Shown here piece after piece: positions 15,431 through 23,292 of a DNA stretch of 33,321 nt (positions are counted from its first letter, which is position 1; each line of letters begins with the position of its first letter). Origin of the DNA: Galactobacter sp. GTDB taxonomy: Bacteria; Actinomycetota; Actinomycetes; Actinomycetales; Micrococcaceae. A program made the position numbers and the translations under genes. The stretch is from positions 1-33,321 of the forward strand of contig NZ_JALAGT010000027.1 in NCBI RefSeq assembly GCF_022712295.1, read 5' to 3'. Below the pieces are notes generated by a model that saw only the letters and a list, made by a program, of their open reading frames with translations, was not told the origin of the DNA and ran no database searches.

Positions 15431-16384
15431 TCAGGCGGGGAGGTCAGCCACCAGCCCGGCGTAGGTGAAGCCACCGCCGAAGCCGAAGAGGAGCGTGCGA
15501 CCACCGCGCGGCAGTTCTCCCGCGTGCCAGGCCTTGGACAGCGCCAGCGGCACGGAGGCCGCGGAGGTGTTACCGGAGACCTCGATGTCCTTGAGCACAA
15601 TCTGGTCCTCGCGAGCCTTGAGGCCCTTGGCCAGGGGTTCGATGATGCGCAGGTTGGCCTGATGGAAGGCGTACACGTCGATGTCGTCTGCCTTGACCTC
15701 GGCCTGCGCCAGGATCTGCTTGGCGATCTTCACGGAGCCGGTCAGGGCCCAACGCATCACGCCGCGACCGTTCTGGGAGAACAGGCGGGGCTGGCCCTTC
15801 ACCTCCACGGCCTCGGCGAGTTCGGGGACGGAACCCCAGACCACACCGGAGATGTGGTCCTCCTCGGAGGCGCCCACCACCGCGGCACCGGCACCGTCTG
15901 CCGTCAGCACACAGGTGGTGCGGTCGGTCCAGTCGGTGATGCGGGTCAATTCCTCGGATCCGATCACCAGAGCGCGTTCGGAGGCACCGGTGGAGATGGC
16001 CTGGTCCGCGAGGGCCAGTGCGTACTCGAACCCTGAGCAAGCGGTGTTCACGTCGATGACGCCCGGGCCGTCGAGTCCGAGTTCCACGGCGATCTTGGCC
16101 GCGTTGTTGGGGCTGAGGGTCTCGGTGGACACGGAGGTCACGATGACCAGGTCCACACTGTCCACGCCTGCGTCCTCGAGGGCCATGCGTGCGGCCGCGA
16201 CACCCATGGAGACCACGTTGTCGTGGTCCTCCACGACGCGACGTTCCTTGATGCCGGTGCGCGTGACGATCCACTCGTCATTGGTGTCCACCAGCTTCTC
16301 GATGTCAGAGTTGGTGAGGACCTTTTCCGGTTGGTAGTGCCCCAGCCCGAGCAGGGCGGAACCACGGAGGACGCGTTTCTTCAT
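15431..16384 (-). CDS. fabH: 3-oxoacyl-ACP synthase III (KAS III)
   Basis: A thiolase-fold enzyme that condenses an acyl-CoA primer with malonyl-ACP to start fatty acid synthesis; in actinobacteria branched primers are favoured. The catalytic triad is complete: Cys116 in NTACSGFEYA, His241 in YAFHQANLRI and Asn272 in SGNTSAASVP. DTNDEWIVTRTGIKERR (residues 33-49) and the C-terminal LLFGFGGGFTYAG are FabH signatures. It has 317 residues from ATG 16384, with AGGAAAGG upstream on the minus strand; an upstream extension to 16498 overlaps the preceding gene and has no similarity. It is not beside fabD, acpP or fabF, and it sits 4 nt after an MFS gene. It could therefore be a second, specialised KAS III rather than the housekeeping one. 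Confidence 0.92.
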   Translation of the reverse strand: MKKRVLRGSALLGLGHYQPEKVLTNSDIEKLVDTNDEWIVTRTGIKERRVVEDHDNVVSMGVAAARMALEDAGVDSVDLVIVTSVSTETLSPNNAAKIAVELGLDGPGVIDVNTACSGFEYALALADQAISTGASERALVIGSEELTRITDWTDRTTCVLTADGAGAAVVGASEEDHISGVVWGSVPELAEAVEVKGQPRLFSQNGRGVMRWALTGSVKIAKQILAQAEVKADDIDVYAFHQANLRIIEPLAKGLKAREDQIVLKDIEVSGNTSAASVPLALSKAWHAGELPRGGRTLLFGFGGGFTYAGLVADLPA

Positions 16385-16388
16385 GGTG

Positions 16389-17705
16389 TCAAGATACCTT
16401 TCCTGTGCCCTCAACACCCAGTTCGGGCGCAGCGGGTCGTTGTCTTGCAGCCAGGGCAGCCTGTGCCGAGCCGACCAGAACCAGCAGGATGCCTGCACCC
16501 AAAGTCACCCAGAGTGCTGCCGCATGCCCGTCCGCATCGGCCAACGCGCCGCTGATCCAGTTACCGATCGAGGTGCCCAGGGTGATGCCTGCGGCCAGCA
16601 GCGTCATGATCAACCCGAGCCTGCGCACGGGCGTGTGGTTGCCGGCGATCGCGAAGACGGTGACGAGGACCGGTCCGATGGGCGCGCCCACCAGGAGGAA
16701 CAGGATGGAGAGCTGCCATGGCTGCTCGGGAAGCCAGAGCAGGCAGAGCACGGCGACCAGGACCACCGAGCACACCATCCAGCGCCTCGAATGGCTGAAC
16801 TTCGGCGACCACCGTGAGACCGACAACGCGGCCAAACCGGAGGTGAGTCCCATGGTCGCGTAGACCAGTCCCCCGGAGCCGCTGTGCCCGGTCTCGTCGG
16901 CGAAGGCGGTGGACACGGTGGCCAGCGAGCCGAACACGATGCCGATGCTGAGCATGCCGAGCAGCAACGCAGAGATGAGGCCGAGCGGCATCCGCTCCGG
17001 TACCACGACGTGGGGCTGGGATCCGGTGTCGGAGTCCACCGGTTGTGCCCCGAGTTCTTGGGGAACCGCGGCTGCGGCGGTGGGGTGCAGCGCGAACCAC
17101 GGGACCACCACGAGCGCCAGGATCAGTGCGGTCCACAGCGGCACCACCGGCGTGGTTGCGGCTGCCAAGAGGCCGACGATGGCGGGTCCGAACACGAAGG
17201 ACATCTCGTCCATGGTGGATTCGTAGGACTGTGCTGCATCAAGGGCGGAGGCTTCCACCGGTCCGCGGCCGCCCAGTCGTCGGATCCAGCGCACCCGCGT
17301 CATGGGCCCGGCCTGAGGAGCGGTCAGACCGGCCGCGAAGGCCGCACACGAGAGCATGGCTCCCGCGTCCTGCGCGGACCCTGCCACGAGGACCCAGACC
17401 AGTGCGGCGGAGTAGGCGATGGAACACAGCAACAGCGTGGGCCTCTGACCCCAACGGTCCGAGGCGGAGCCGAGGATCGGAGCTCCGACAGCGACGCCGA
17501 TCCCGGCGATGGCCGCGACCGCTCCACCCACGGCAACGCCGGAGACGCTGGAGACGAAGGTGAGGATGCCGATGCTCAGCATGGACAGCGGCAGGCGGGC
17601 CAGGGCCGAGACGGGGAAGTACGAGGGACCCGCGATGGAAGCCAAGCTGGGACGCTTCGGCCTCGCCGAACCGCGCGCCGCCGGAGCAGGCGATGAAGTG
17701 GACAC
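16389..17705 (-). CDS. MFS transporter, 12-helix type
   Basis: A 438-residue polytopic membrane protein with MFS motif A in GSASDRWGQRPTLL (after helix 2) and a loop joining two six-helix halves that contains VPQELGAQPVDSDTGSQPHVVVPERM. The general shape resembles drug/H+ antiporters, but no substrate motif is evident. The start is GTG 17705, with AAGAAAG about 10 nt upstream. It ends 4 nt before fabH on the same strand, so the two are very likely co-transcribed and may be translationally coupled. TAGAAT (17778-17783, minus strand) is a plausible -10 box, giving a leader of roughly 65 nt. Confidence 0.85.
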   Translation of the reverse strand: MSTSSPAPAARGSARPKRPSLASIAGPSYFPVSALARLPLSMLSIGILTFVSSVSGVAVGGAVAAIAGIGVAVGAPILGSASDRWGQRPTLLLCSIAYSAALVWVLVAGSAQDAGAMLSCAAFAAGLTAPQAGPMTRVRWIRRLGGRGPVEASALDAAQSYESTMDEMSFVFGPAIVGLLAAATTPVVPLWTALILALVVVPWFALHPTAAAAVPQELGAQPVDSDTGSQPHVVVPERMPLGLISALLLGMLSIGIVFGSLATVSTAFADETGHSGSGGLVYATMGLTSGLAALSVSRWSPKFSHSRRWMVCSVVLVAVLCLLWLPEQPWQLSILFLLVGAPIGPVLVTVFAIAGNHTPVRRLGLIMTLLAAGITLGTSIGNWISGALADADGHAAALWVTLGAGILLVLVGSAQAALAARQRPAAPELGVEGTGKVS

Positions 17706-17777
17706 GAGGGCACGACTTTCTTGTGCGTGCGTAACGTCCCTGCCTCCCGTTACGCCGAACCCATGTCAGACGGATCC

Positions 17778-17783
17778 ATTCTA
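17778..17783 (-). promoter_or_regulatory. candidate -10 element of the MFS-fabH unit
   Basis: TAGAAT on the minus strand is close to the TATAAT consensus and lies in the 88-nt gap between sbcC and the MFS gene. There is no recognisable -35 box. Confidence 0.35.
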
Positions 17784-17793
17784 GGCGTTTGGC

Positions 17794-20700
17794 TCAGCTT
17801 CCGGGCAGGGTCGTCGACGTGGCCGTCACCACGTCCAACGTGGAGCCCTCCCGCGTCTTGGTCACCCGGATCTGGGTGGGGATGCGTTCCGCGAGTTCCG
17901 CAACGTGGGACACGATCCCGACGAGGCGGCCGCCTTCCCGGAGCCGGTCCAGCCCGTCCAGGACCTCATCAAGCGTTTGCTGGTCCAGCGTCCCGAAGCC
18001 TTCGTCCACGAAGAGTGTCTCCACGTCCACCCCACCGGATTCCTCTTGCACCACATCCGCCAGGCCCAGTGCCAGGGCCAGTGACACCATGAAGGTCTCC
18101 CCTCCGGAGAGGGTTTCGGGCGCCCGCTTGGCACCGGTCCAGAGGTCCTCCACCTCCAGCCCGAGTCCGGAGTGCCTGTTGCCCTGTTTGCCGTCCTGAT
18201 GCAGCAGTCGGTAGCGCCCCTCCCCCATGGCGGCCAGTCGCTGGGTGGCGGCCTCTGCGACCGTCTCCAATCGTGCGGCCAGCACGTAGGTAGGCAGCGA
18301 CATGCTCTTCAGGTTTTCCCCGTTGCCCGCCATCAGTTCCGCCACCGACTTGGCCGTGGCGGCCTGCTCCAGCAGCGGTCCGAGTTCTCGCTCCGCAGCC
18401 TGCACCCGCTCGTGAGCACGGGTGATGTCTTGCCCCACCGCCCGGGCGGCACCGACCGCCTGTTCTGCCTTCGCGAGTGTCTCCTCGGCTTCCCGGGTGG
18501 CCTGACCCAGTTTTTCCACGGTCTCCTGGTCCGGCACCGCGGCGCCGGCCTCGCAGGCCGCTTGTGCCCGACGGATCGGTTCGGAGTTCCCGAGTTCCTG
18601 CAGTTTGGCGCGTTCGGCCTCGATGGTGGCCAGCTCCGTGCGCAGTGCCTGTGCCTGTGTTGCCTCAAGGAGGTGTTCACGCACGGTGGCGCGCTGATGG
18701 CCGGTCTCGGTCAGGACGTTCTCCGCCCTGGCCCGCGCCTCGTCCCGGCGCTCCACGGCGCCTGCCAGATCGGTGAGGGCCTGGGTGACGCGAGCCAGAG
18801 CGATGCGGCCGCCACGTGCCGCATCCAGCTGTGCCTGAGCATCGGCGTGCCCACCGAGGGCTTGCCTCGCCTTCGCCTCTGACTCCTCGGCAGCAGCCAG
18901 GGCCTGTTGAGCGGCTCCGTCCGCTGCCTCGAGGGCCTCGACGCTCACCTTCACGATGTTCTGGGACGCGGCCAGGTCACGTTGGGCTGCTGCGAGTCGT
19001 TCCGCTGCGGTCCGATGGGCTGTCCACGCTGCCGCGATGTCTCGGCGAGCCTTGTCGGCAGCCTCGGCGGCCTCCGAGGCCGCCGCGACACGGAGGCCCT
19101 TGGCCGCGATGGCGGCCGCGTCGTGTCGTTGTTCCGTCTCTGTCAACGCCGTCTGCGCGCGTTCCTCGGCTTTGCGAGTACGTTCCACCAGCGCCGCTGC
19201 GGCATCCAGCGCCGCCTGGCTCAGGTCGGTGATTCCCGTTTCCGATGAGCCCGTGGTGGTTGTGGTTGCGGGATCTCCGGCCGGATCGGGATGTTCGGTG
19301 GAACCGCACACGGCACAGGGTGCACCGTCTCGGAGGTCCTGTGCCAGGGCTGCGGCCATCGCTTGGCTGCGAGCCGTGAACAACTCGACCTGGGCCCGGT
19401 AGGCCGCCCTTTCCTCGGACCGTGCTGCGTCACGCTGCTGCTTGGCGTTGGCCACCGAAGCAGCGAGATCGGCCGACTGCTTGGCGGCCTCCAACACCTT
19501 GATCGCCTCCGCGTGTTCGGCGCCGGCGCGTTCTTCGTCGCGGTCGGGAGCCGGGACCTGTTCGTCGACGCGCAGCTCGAGGACCCGCTCGGCCTCGCCC
19601 TGCACATCGCGAGCCTTGTCCAGGCGTTGGGCGGCCTGTTCCTTACTCATGACCGCGGATTGCGCGTTCTTTCGCGCAGCCTTGGCACCGGCCTCCACGG
19701 CGAGCGCGATCGCCGCCCGTTCCTCCTCGGCTTGGGCAAGGTCGGTGAACTCCTGAGCTTGGCTCGCCACGGCCCGTACCTGGGCTGCCGTGTCCTGGCC
19801 CTGGTTTTGCACGTTCGAGGCCAGAGTCTCCAGCTCGTCGAGGTCGGTCTGCCACGCCGCCCACGCGTGCGCGTCGCTGTGAGCGGAACGTCGCAGGCTC
19901 TTGACGGAGTCCCGTGGCCCGATCATCGCCTGTGCGGCGTCCAGGACCTGGGTCCCCGCCCGGCGTTCTGCGTCGAGGAACGGCATCACCTTGCCGGCTC
20001 GTTCGTGGGCATCCAGACGGGCGCGCTGTTGCGCCTCGTCTCGCGCCCGCTCGCTCAGGGCGGAGGTGCGTTGCTGGTACTCGTCCAGAGCGGTCTGGTC
20101 CCGGATCGCCGACCGAGCCGATTCCACGGCATCACGGGCTCGTTTGGCCCTGGCGTTGGCCTGGGTGCGGTCCACATCGGCGCGCTCGAAACGCACTGTG
20201 GACTCGTCTTTCACCGCCGCGAACCATTCAGGGGCACCGGCCTCGTATGGCACCGGATCCGGGATGACCGTCTCCGATGTCCGGTCACCGTCGGCGACCG
20301 AGTGGGACGCCACGCCGCAAGGCAGGGAGGTCTCCAAGGCTTCCGGCGTCACCGCACTCGCCAGTGCGTCCTCGCCCCAACGCGCCTCGAGGCCGGAAAC
20401 GAGTTCGGCGACGGTGGCGTCGCGGCGGGTGAGATGCTGACCGGCGGCGTTGCGCAGGTCGTCGTGCCTGAGCTTCGCGATCTCCACCGCGCGGTCGAAC
20501 AGGGTGGTGTCGAAGAGTCGACGCAACAGCTTGCCGCGTTCATCCGAGGTGGAGTGAAGGAATTTCGCGAAGTCGCCCTGAGGCAGCATGGCGACGCGGG
20601 TGAACTGTTCCTTGTCCATGCCGAGCAGCGGTTTGAGGGCCTCTCCCACATCCTGCGGCTTGGAGCCGCGCACCACCCACGTGCCACCATCGTCCTCCTG

Positions 20701-21057
20701 CAGGGTGGCGGTCGCATTGGCGCGGACCGTGCCGCTGCCGCGCTTCTTGGGACGGAACCACACCGGAGTACGTTCCACCTTGAAGCGTCGCCCACGGATG
20801 GAGAACTCCAGTTCCACCCGCGGCTCCACGGCGTCTGCGGCGTGATCCGAGCGCAGGTGGTCCTTGCCACCGGAGCGGGCTCCGGGAAGGTCGCCGTAGA
20901 GCGCAAAGCAGATCGCATCGAGGACCGAGGTTTTCCCCGCACCCGTGTCGCCGCGCAGCAGGAAGAATCCACCCTCGGCCGCGATCGCGTCGAAGTCCAC
21001 GACCTCCGTGCCGGCATAGGGCCCGAAGGCGCTCAGTTGGAGCCGGTGCAGCCTCAT
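17794..21057 (-). CDS. sbcC: SbcC, ATPase subunit of the SbcCD nuclease
   Basis: An SMC/Rad50-like ATPase of 1087 residues that works with SbcD to open hairpins and process DNA ends. Walker A is RGDTGAGKTSVLDAICFALYG (about 35-55). Two long Ala/Glu/Arg-rich coiled coils flank the zinc hook CAVCG (Cys581 and Cys584). The ABC signature is LSGGETFMVSLALALGLAD (about 982-1000), and Walker B is ETLFVDEGFGTLD (about 1011-1023). Everything needed for an active Rad50-type head is there. The start ATG 21057 overlaps the sbcD stop codon in an ATGA arrangement, so translation is coupled and the subunits are made together. The coiled-coil composition leaves long open frames on the opposite strand; these are shadows. 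Confidence 0.96.
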   Translation of the reverse strand: MRLHRLQLSAFGPYAGTEVVDFDAIAAEGGFFLLRGDTGAGKTSVLDAICFALYGDLPGARSGGKDHLRSDHAADAVEPRVELEFSIRGRRFKVERTPVWFRPKKRGSGTVRANATATLQEDDGGTWVVRGSKPQDVGEALKPLLGMDKEQFTRVAMLPQGDFAKFLHSTSDERGKLLRRLFDTTLFDRAVEIAKLRHDDLRNAAGQHLTRRDATVAELVSGLEARWGEDALASAVTPEALETSLPCGVASHSVADGDRTSETVIPDPVPYEAGAPEWFAAVKDESTVRFERADVDRTQANARAKRARDAVESARSAIRDQTALDEYQQRTSALSERARDEAQQRARLDAHERAGKVMPFLDAERRAGTQVLDAAQAMIGPRDSVKSLRRSAHSDAHAWAAWQTDLDELETLASNVQNQGQDTAAQVRAVASQAQEFTDLAQAEEERAAIALAVEAGAKAARKNAQSAVMSKEQAAQRLDKARDVQGEAERVLELRVDEQVPAPDRDEERAGAEHAEAIKVLEAAKQSADLAASVANAKQQRDAARSEERAAYRAQVELFTARSQAMAAALAQDLRDGAPCAVCGSTEHPDPAGDPATTTTTGSSETGITDLSQAALDAAAALVERTRKAEERAQTALTETEQRHDAAAIAAKGLRVAAASEAAEAADKARRDIAAAWTAHRTAAERLAAAQRDLAASQNIVKVSVEALEAADGAAQQALAAAEESEAKARQALGGHADAQAQLDAARGGRIALARVTQALTDLAGAVERRDEARARAENVLTETGHQRATVREHLLEATQAQALRTELATIEAERAKLQELGNSEPIRRAQAACEAGAAVPDQETVEKLGQATREAEETLAKAEQAVGAARAVGQDITRAHERVQAAERELGPLLEQAATAKSVAELMAGNGENLKSMSLPTYVLAARLETVAEAATQRLAAMGEGRYRLLHQDGKQGNRHSGLGLEVEDLWTGAKRAPETLSGGETFMVSLALALGLADVVQEESGGVDVETLFVDEGFGTLDQQTLDEVLDGLDRLREGGRLVGIVSHVAELAERIPTQIRVTKTREGSTLDVVTATSTTLPGS

Positions 21058-22223
21058 GCCGAGACCTCCGTCGTCGAAGCCTGTGCCACGACAGTGCGGA
21101 TCAAGGCTTCCTCTGAGTCACTGGCTCGGCGTTCTCTGACGTGATCCACGAAGCCCAACGTCACCGTGGCCGGGTCCTCGTCTCGGCGGACGCGCTGCCG
21201 GTAGGTGCGGGTGTCGTGTTCGCGCCCCTCGGGTTGGAACAGCAGTTCCAGCGCATACGGGAAGCGTTGTTTGAGCCGTTCCATGGGGGTGGCGGGTCGC
21301 TCGGGATCGGTCAGGGTGATCTGGCACCACGCATCCTCCGCGTGAGCGAATTCGTCGTTGGCGAGGAGATCCTCGATGCGCCCGCTCAACCGCGCCAGTG
21401 CCCGCGGGGGCGGCCAGGCGATGGAGGTGACCTTCGCAGGCTGCCCCGGCTCCAGGTCCACGACCAGCCCCGCCTTGTCCTGTTCCGCCTCGGAGAAGGA
21501 ATAGGGCAGCGGTGATCCCGAGTAGCGGACGGTCTCCGTGGGGGCCTGGGCGCCGTGCAGATGGCCCAGCGCCGTGTAGTCGAAGCCTTGGAACACGGAC
21601 ACCGGGACCTGCCCCAGCTGTCCCACCACGAGCGGTCGCTCCGAGTCGGTTTCCGCGCCTCCTGCGGCAAAGAGATGGGCCAGCACCACGGTCCGGACCT
21701 GTTTGTCGAGGTGCGCCCGTGCATACTCCTGCGCGTGTTCACGGATCCGAGCGGTCGCGGCCGCCGTGGCCCCTGGGTGCCCTGCCGAGCGGTCCACCCC
21801 CAGTGCCTGCGCGGTCAGCCCCGGGTCCAGGTAGGGGATGCCGTAGACCAACACGTCCTGGCCGGGCTCACTGAACACCACGGGGTCGGTCAACGCCGCC
21901 ACATCCGTGCGCAGGTGAACGCCGGCGGCCGCCATCAGCGACCCACCGAAGCCCAGCCGTACGGCGGAGTCGTGATTCCCGGAGGTGATGACCACCTTGA
22001 CGTGGGCCTTCACGAGTCGTTCCAACGTGTCATTGAGCAGTGCCACCACATCGGTCCCCGGCAGTGCTCGGTCGTAGACGTCCCCCGGAATCAGCACGGC
22101 ATCGACCTTGTGCTCCACCGCCGCCTCCACGACGCGATCCATCGCTGCGCGCTGCTGCTGAAGGAGGTCCGTTCCGTGGAAACTTCGACCCAGATGCCAG
22201 TCCGAGGTGTGCAGGAATCTCAT
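21054..22223 (-). CDS. sbcD: SbcD, exonuclease subunit of the SbcCD nuclease
   Basis: A 389-residue calcineurin-like metallophosphoesterase, the Mre11 counterpart. The metal-binding motifs are in order: D8 and H10 in HTSDWHLGRSFHG, IPGDVYD (D48), SGNHDSAV (N83, H84), VVLAHLFAAGG and GHLHGAQ. The MRFLHTSDWHLGRSF N-terminus is that of the family, so ATG 22223 is the start. The frame is open to 22526, but that part is Arg/Pro-rich shadow coding across the divergent gene. No ribosome binding site is seen; TACAGT lies 7 nt before the ATG, suggesting a leaderless transcript. sbcC follows with a 4-nt overlap. Confidence 0.95.
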   Translation of the reverse strand: MRFLHTSDWHLGRSFHGTDLLQQQRAAMDRVVEAAVEHKVDAVLIPGDVYDRALPGTDVVALLNDTLERLVKAHVKVVITSGNHDSAVRLGFGGSLMAAAGVHLRTDVAALTDPVVFSEPGQDVLVYGIPYLDPGLTAQALGVDRSAGHPGATAAATARIREHAQEYARAHLDKQVRTVVLAHLFAAGGAETDSERPLVVGQLGQVPVSVFQGFDYTALGHLHGAQAPTETVRYSGSPLPYSFSEAEQDKAGLVVDLEPGQPAKVTSIAWPPPRALARLSGRIEDLLANDEFAHAEDAWCQITLTDPERPATPMERLKQRFPYALELLFQPEGREHDTRTYRQRVRRDEDPATVTLGFVDHVRERRASDSEEALIRTVVAQASTTEVSA

Positions 22224-22230
22224 GGTGTTC

Positions 22231-22236
22231 ACTGTA
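22231..22236 (-). promoter_or_regulatory. candidate -10 element (TACAGT) of sbcDC
   Basis: TACAGT on the minus strand ends 7 nt before the sbcD ATG and fits TANNNT. It lies only 17 nt from the -10 of the divergent gene, so the two promoters must overlap. Confidence 0.45.
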
Positions 22237-22253
22237 GGTGCAGGGTCCGACAC

Positions 22254-22259
22254 TATGAT
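22254..22259 (+). promoter_or_regulatory. candidate -10 element (TATGAT) of the ADP-ribosylglycohydrolase-like gene
   Basis: TATGAT matches TATAAT in five of six positions and ends 8 nt before GTG 22268, the position expected for a leaderless mRNA. Confidence 0.5.
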
Positions 22260-22267
22260 CATTGACC

Positions 22268-23200
22268 GTGACTTCTTCCTCGCAGCCCGTGCCGTCCCAG
22301 ACCTCCGATCTCTCCCGTGTGCTCGGGACCTTTGCGGGTACCCGCGCCGCGTCCCGGGCGGAGTCCTGGCAACAGCTGTACGTCCTTGACGGGATCCTGG
22401 AGGCCGCGGAGTGGGCCGCCCAAGGGGTGGGAGCGGACGACGTCGCCTGTGCCTGGTTGGGTGCCCTGCGTTGGGTCCGCGCGATGGACGGCCAGCTGCC
22501 CGACGGCGCCCCCGAGCCTCCCTCACGTGAGTTCGCTTCCGCTTGCGCGGAGTCCGCTCGCGCGGCCGGTCCGGGCGATCAGCAGAATCTCATCGGCCTG
22601 CGCTCGCCCGAGATGTCCCAGCCGCGCAGACCCTTCAACCGCCCGGCCGCGACCGTTCCGGAGCTGGCTTCCACCGACGGCACCGGCGTGCTGGCGCGTG
22701 CAGCGGCGATCGGCTTGCTGGCGCACGCACACGAGGAGGACGTGCGGCGCTTGGCCTCATGGACGGCCGCCTTCTCCCACGGCTCGCCTGCCGCGCACGA
22801 GGCCGCCGCAGACGCCGCTTCCTTGCTCTACTTGCTCACGCGTTCGGGCGCACTGCCCGACGACGCGGTCCGGTTGCTCGAGTCCGTCGCCGGTGCGGCG
22901 ACGGACTCGCCGGAGCCGCGCTCCGCCGTCGGGCCCTTCGAGACGGCCCGTGAGGGTCTCACCGCGGCGCTCCACGCCGCCCGCCCTGTGCTCACCGGAG
23001 CCTTCGGCACGGAGGACTGGGCCGGTATCGAGGCGTTGGCCCGGCGAGACGGTGGGGCGGGCGCCTATGCGGGGGCGCTGGTGGGTGCCGTCCTCGGCGC
23101 TGAACGGCTGGCCGAGGTCTCCGGGCAGCCGACGGCGGACGTGTTGGGCGATCCGACGGTGAGGCTGGCCGAGGCCTTCACGGCCGCCACCCTCGGCTGA
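22268..23200 (+). CDS. ADP-ribosylglycohydrolase-like protein, probably inactive
   Basis: A 310-residue, nearly all-helical, Ala-rich protein. Its layout follows the DraG/ADP-ribosylglycohydrolase fold: SRVLGTFAGTRAA (family: R-LGALLG-A-GDALG), DGTGVLARAAAIGLL (137-151; family: GNGALMRVAPLALL), AFSHGSPAAHEAAADAASLL (168-187), and YAGALVGAVLGAERL near the C-terminus (family: AIAGALLGALYG). The metal ligands that make these enzymes work are missing. No TDDT motif follows the first helix, and the C-terminal GGDTDT is replaced by RRDGGAG (259-265). It may therefore bind ADP-ribosyl or a partner without cleaving, or it may simply be a diverged scaffold. GTG 22268 suits the -10 placement; a TTG two codons upstream is possible. 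It is divergent from sbcD, with 44 nt between them. Confidence 0.7.
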   Translation: MTSSSQPVPSQTSDLSRVLGTFAGTRAASRAESWQQLYVLDGILEAAEWAAQGVGADDVACAWLGALRWVRAMDGQLPDGAPEPPSREFASACAESARAAGPGDQQNLIGLRSPEMSQPRRPFNRPAATVPELASTDGTGVLARAAAIGLLAHAHEEDVRRLASWTAAFSHGSPAAHEAAADAASLLYLLTRSGALPDDAVRLLESVAGAATDSPEPRSAVGPFETAREGLTAALHAARPVLTGAFGTEDWAGIEALARRDGGAGAYAGALVGAVLGAERLAEVSGQPTADVLGDPTVRLAEAFTAATLG

Positions 23201-23230
23201 TCATGCAGTCCCTGTGACACGGGCCGGGCG

Positions 23231-23269
23231 CTCGTGAGAAGGAACCCGAATCGGGTTCCTTCTCACGAG
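23231..23269. terminator. bidirectional terminator hairpin
   Basis: A perfect 19-bp inverted repeat (CTCGTGAGAAGGAACCCGA and its complement) with a single-base spacer, between two convergent genes. It serves the ADP-ribosylglycohydrolase-like gene and the exonuclease operon. Confidence 0.8.
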
Positions 23270-23292
23270 AACCGGGTCCCAGAAGCCGAGGG

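Noticed and set aside
19291..21144. A 600-residue open frame on the plus strand opposite sbcC
   Set aside because: It is a shadow of the GC-rich coiled-coil coding sequence; the SbcC motifs on the other strand leave no doubt.
22224..22526. N-terminal extension of SbcD by about 100 residues
   Set aside because: The extra part is Arg/Pro-rich, overlaps the divergent gene, and the metal-site Asp8/His10 segment marks the normal N-terminus at ATG 22223.
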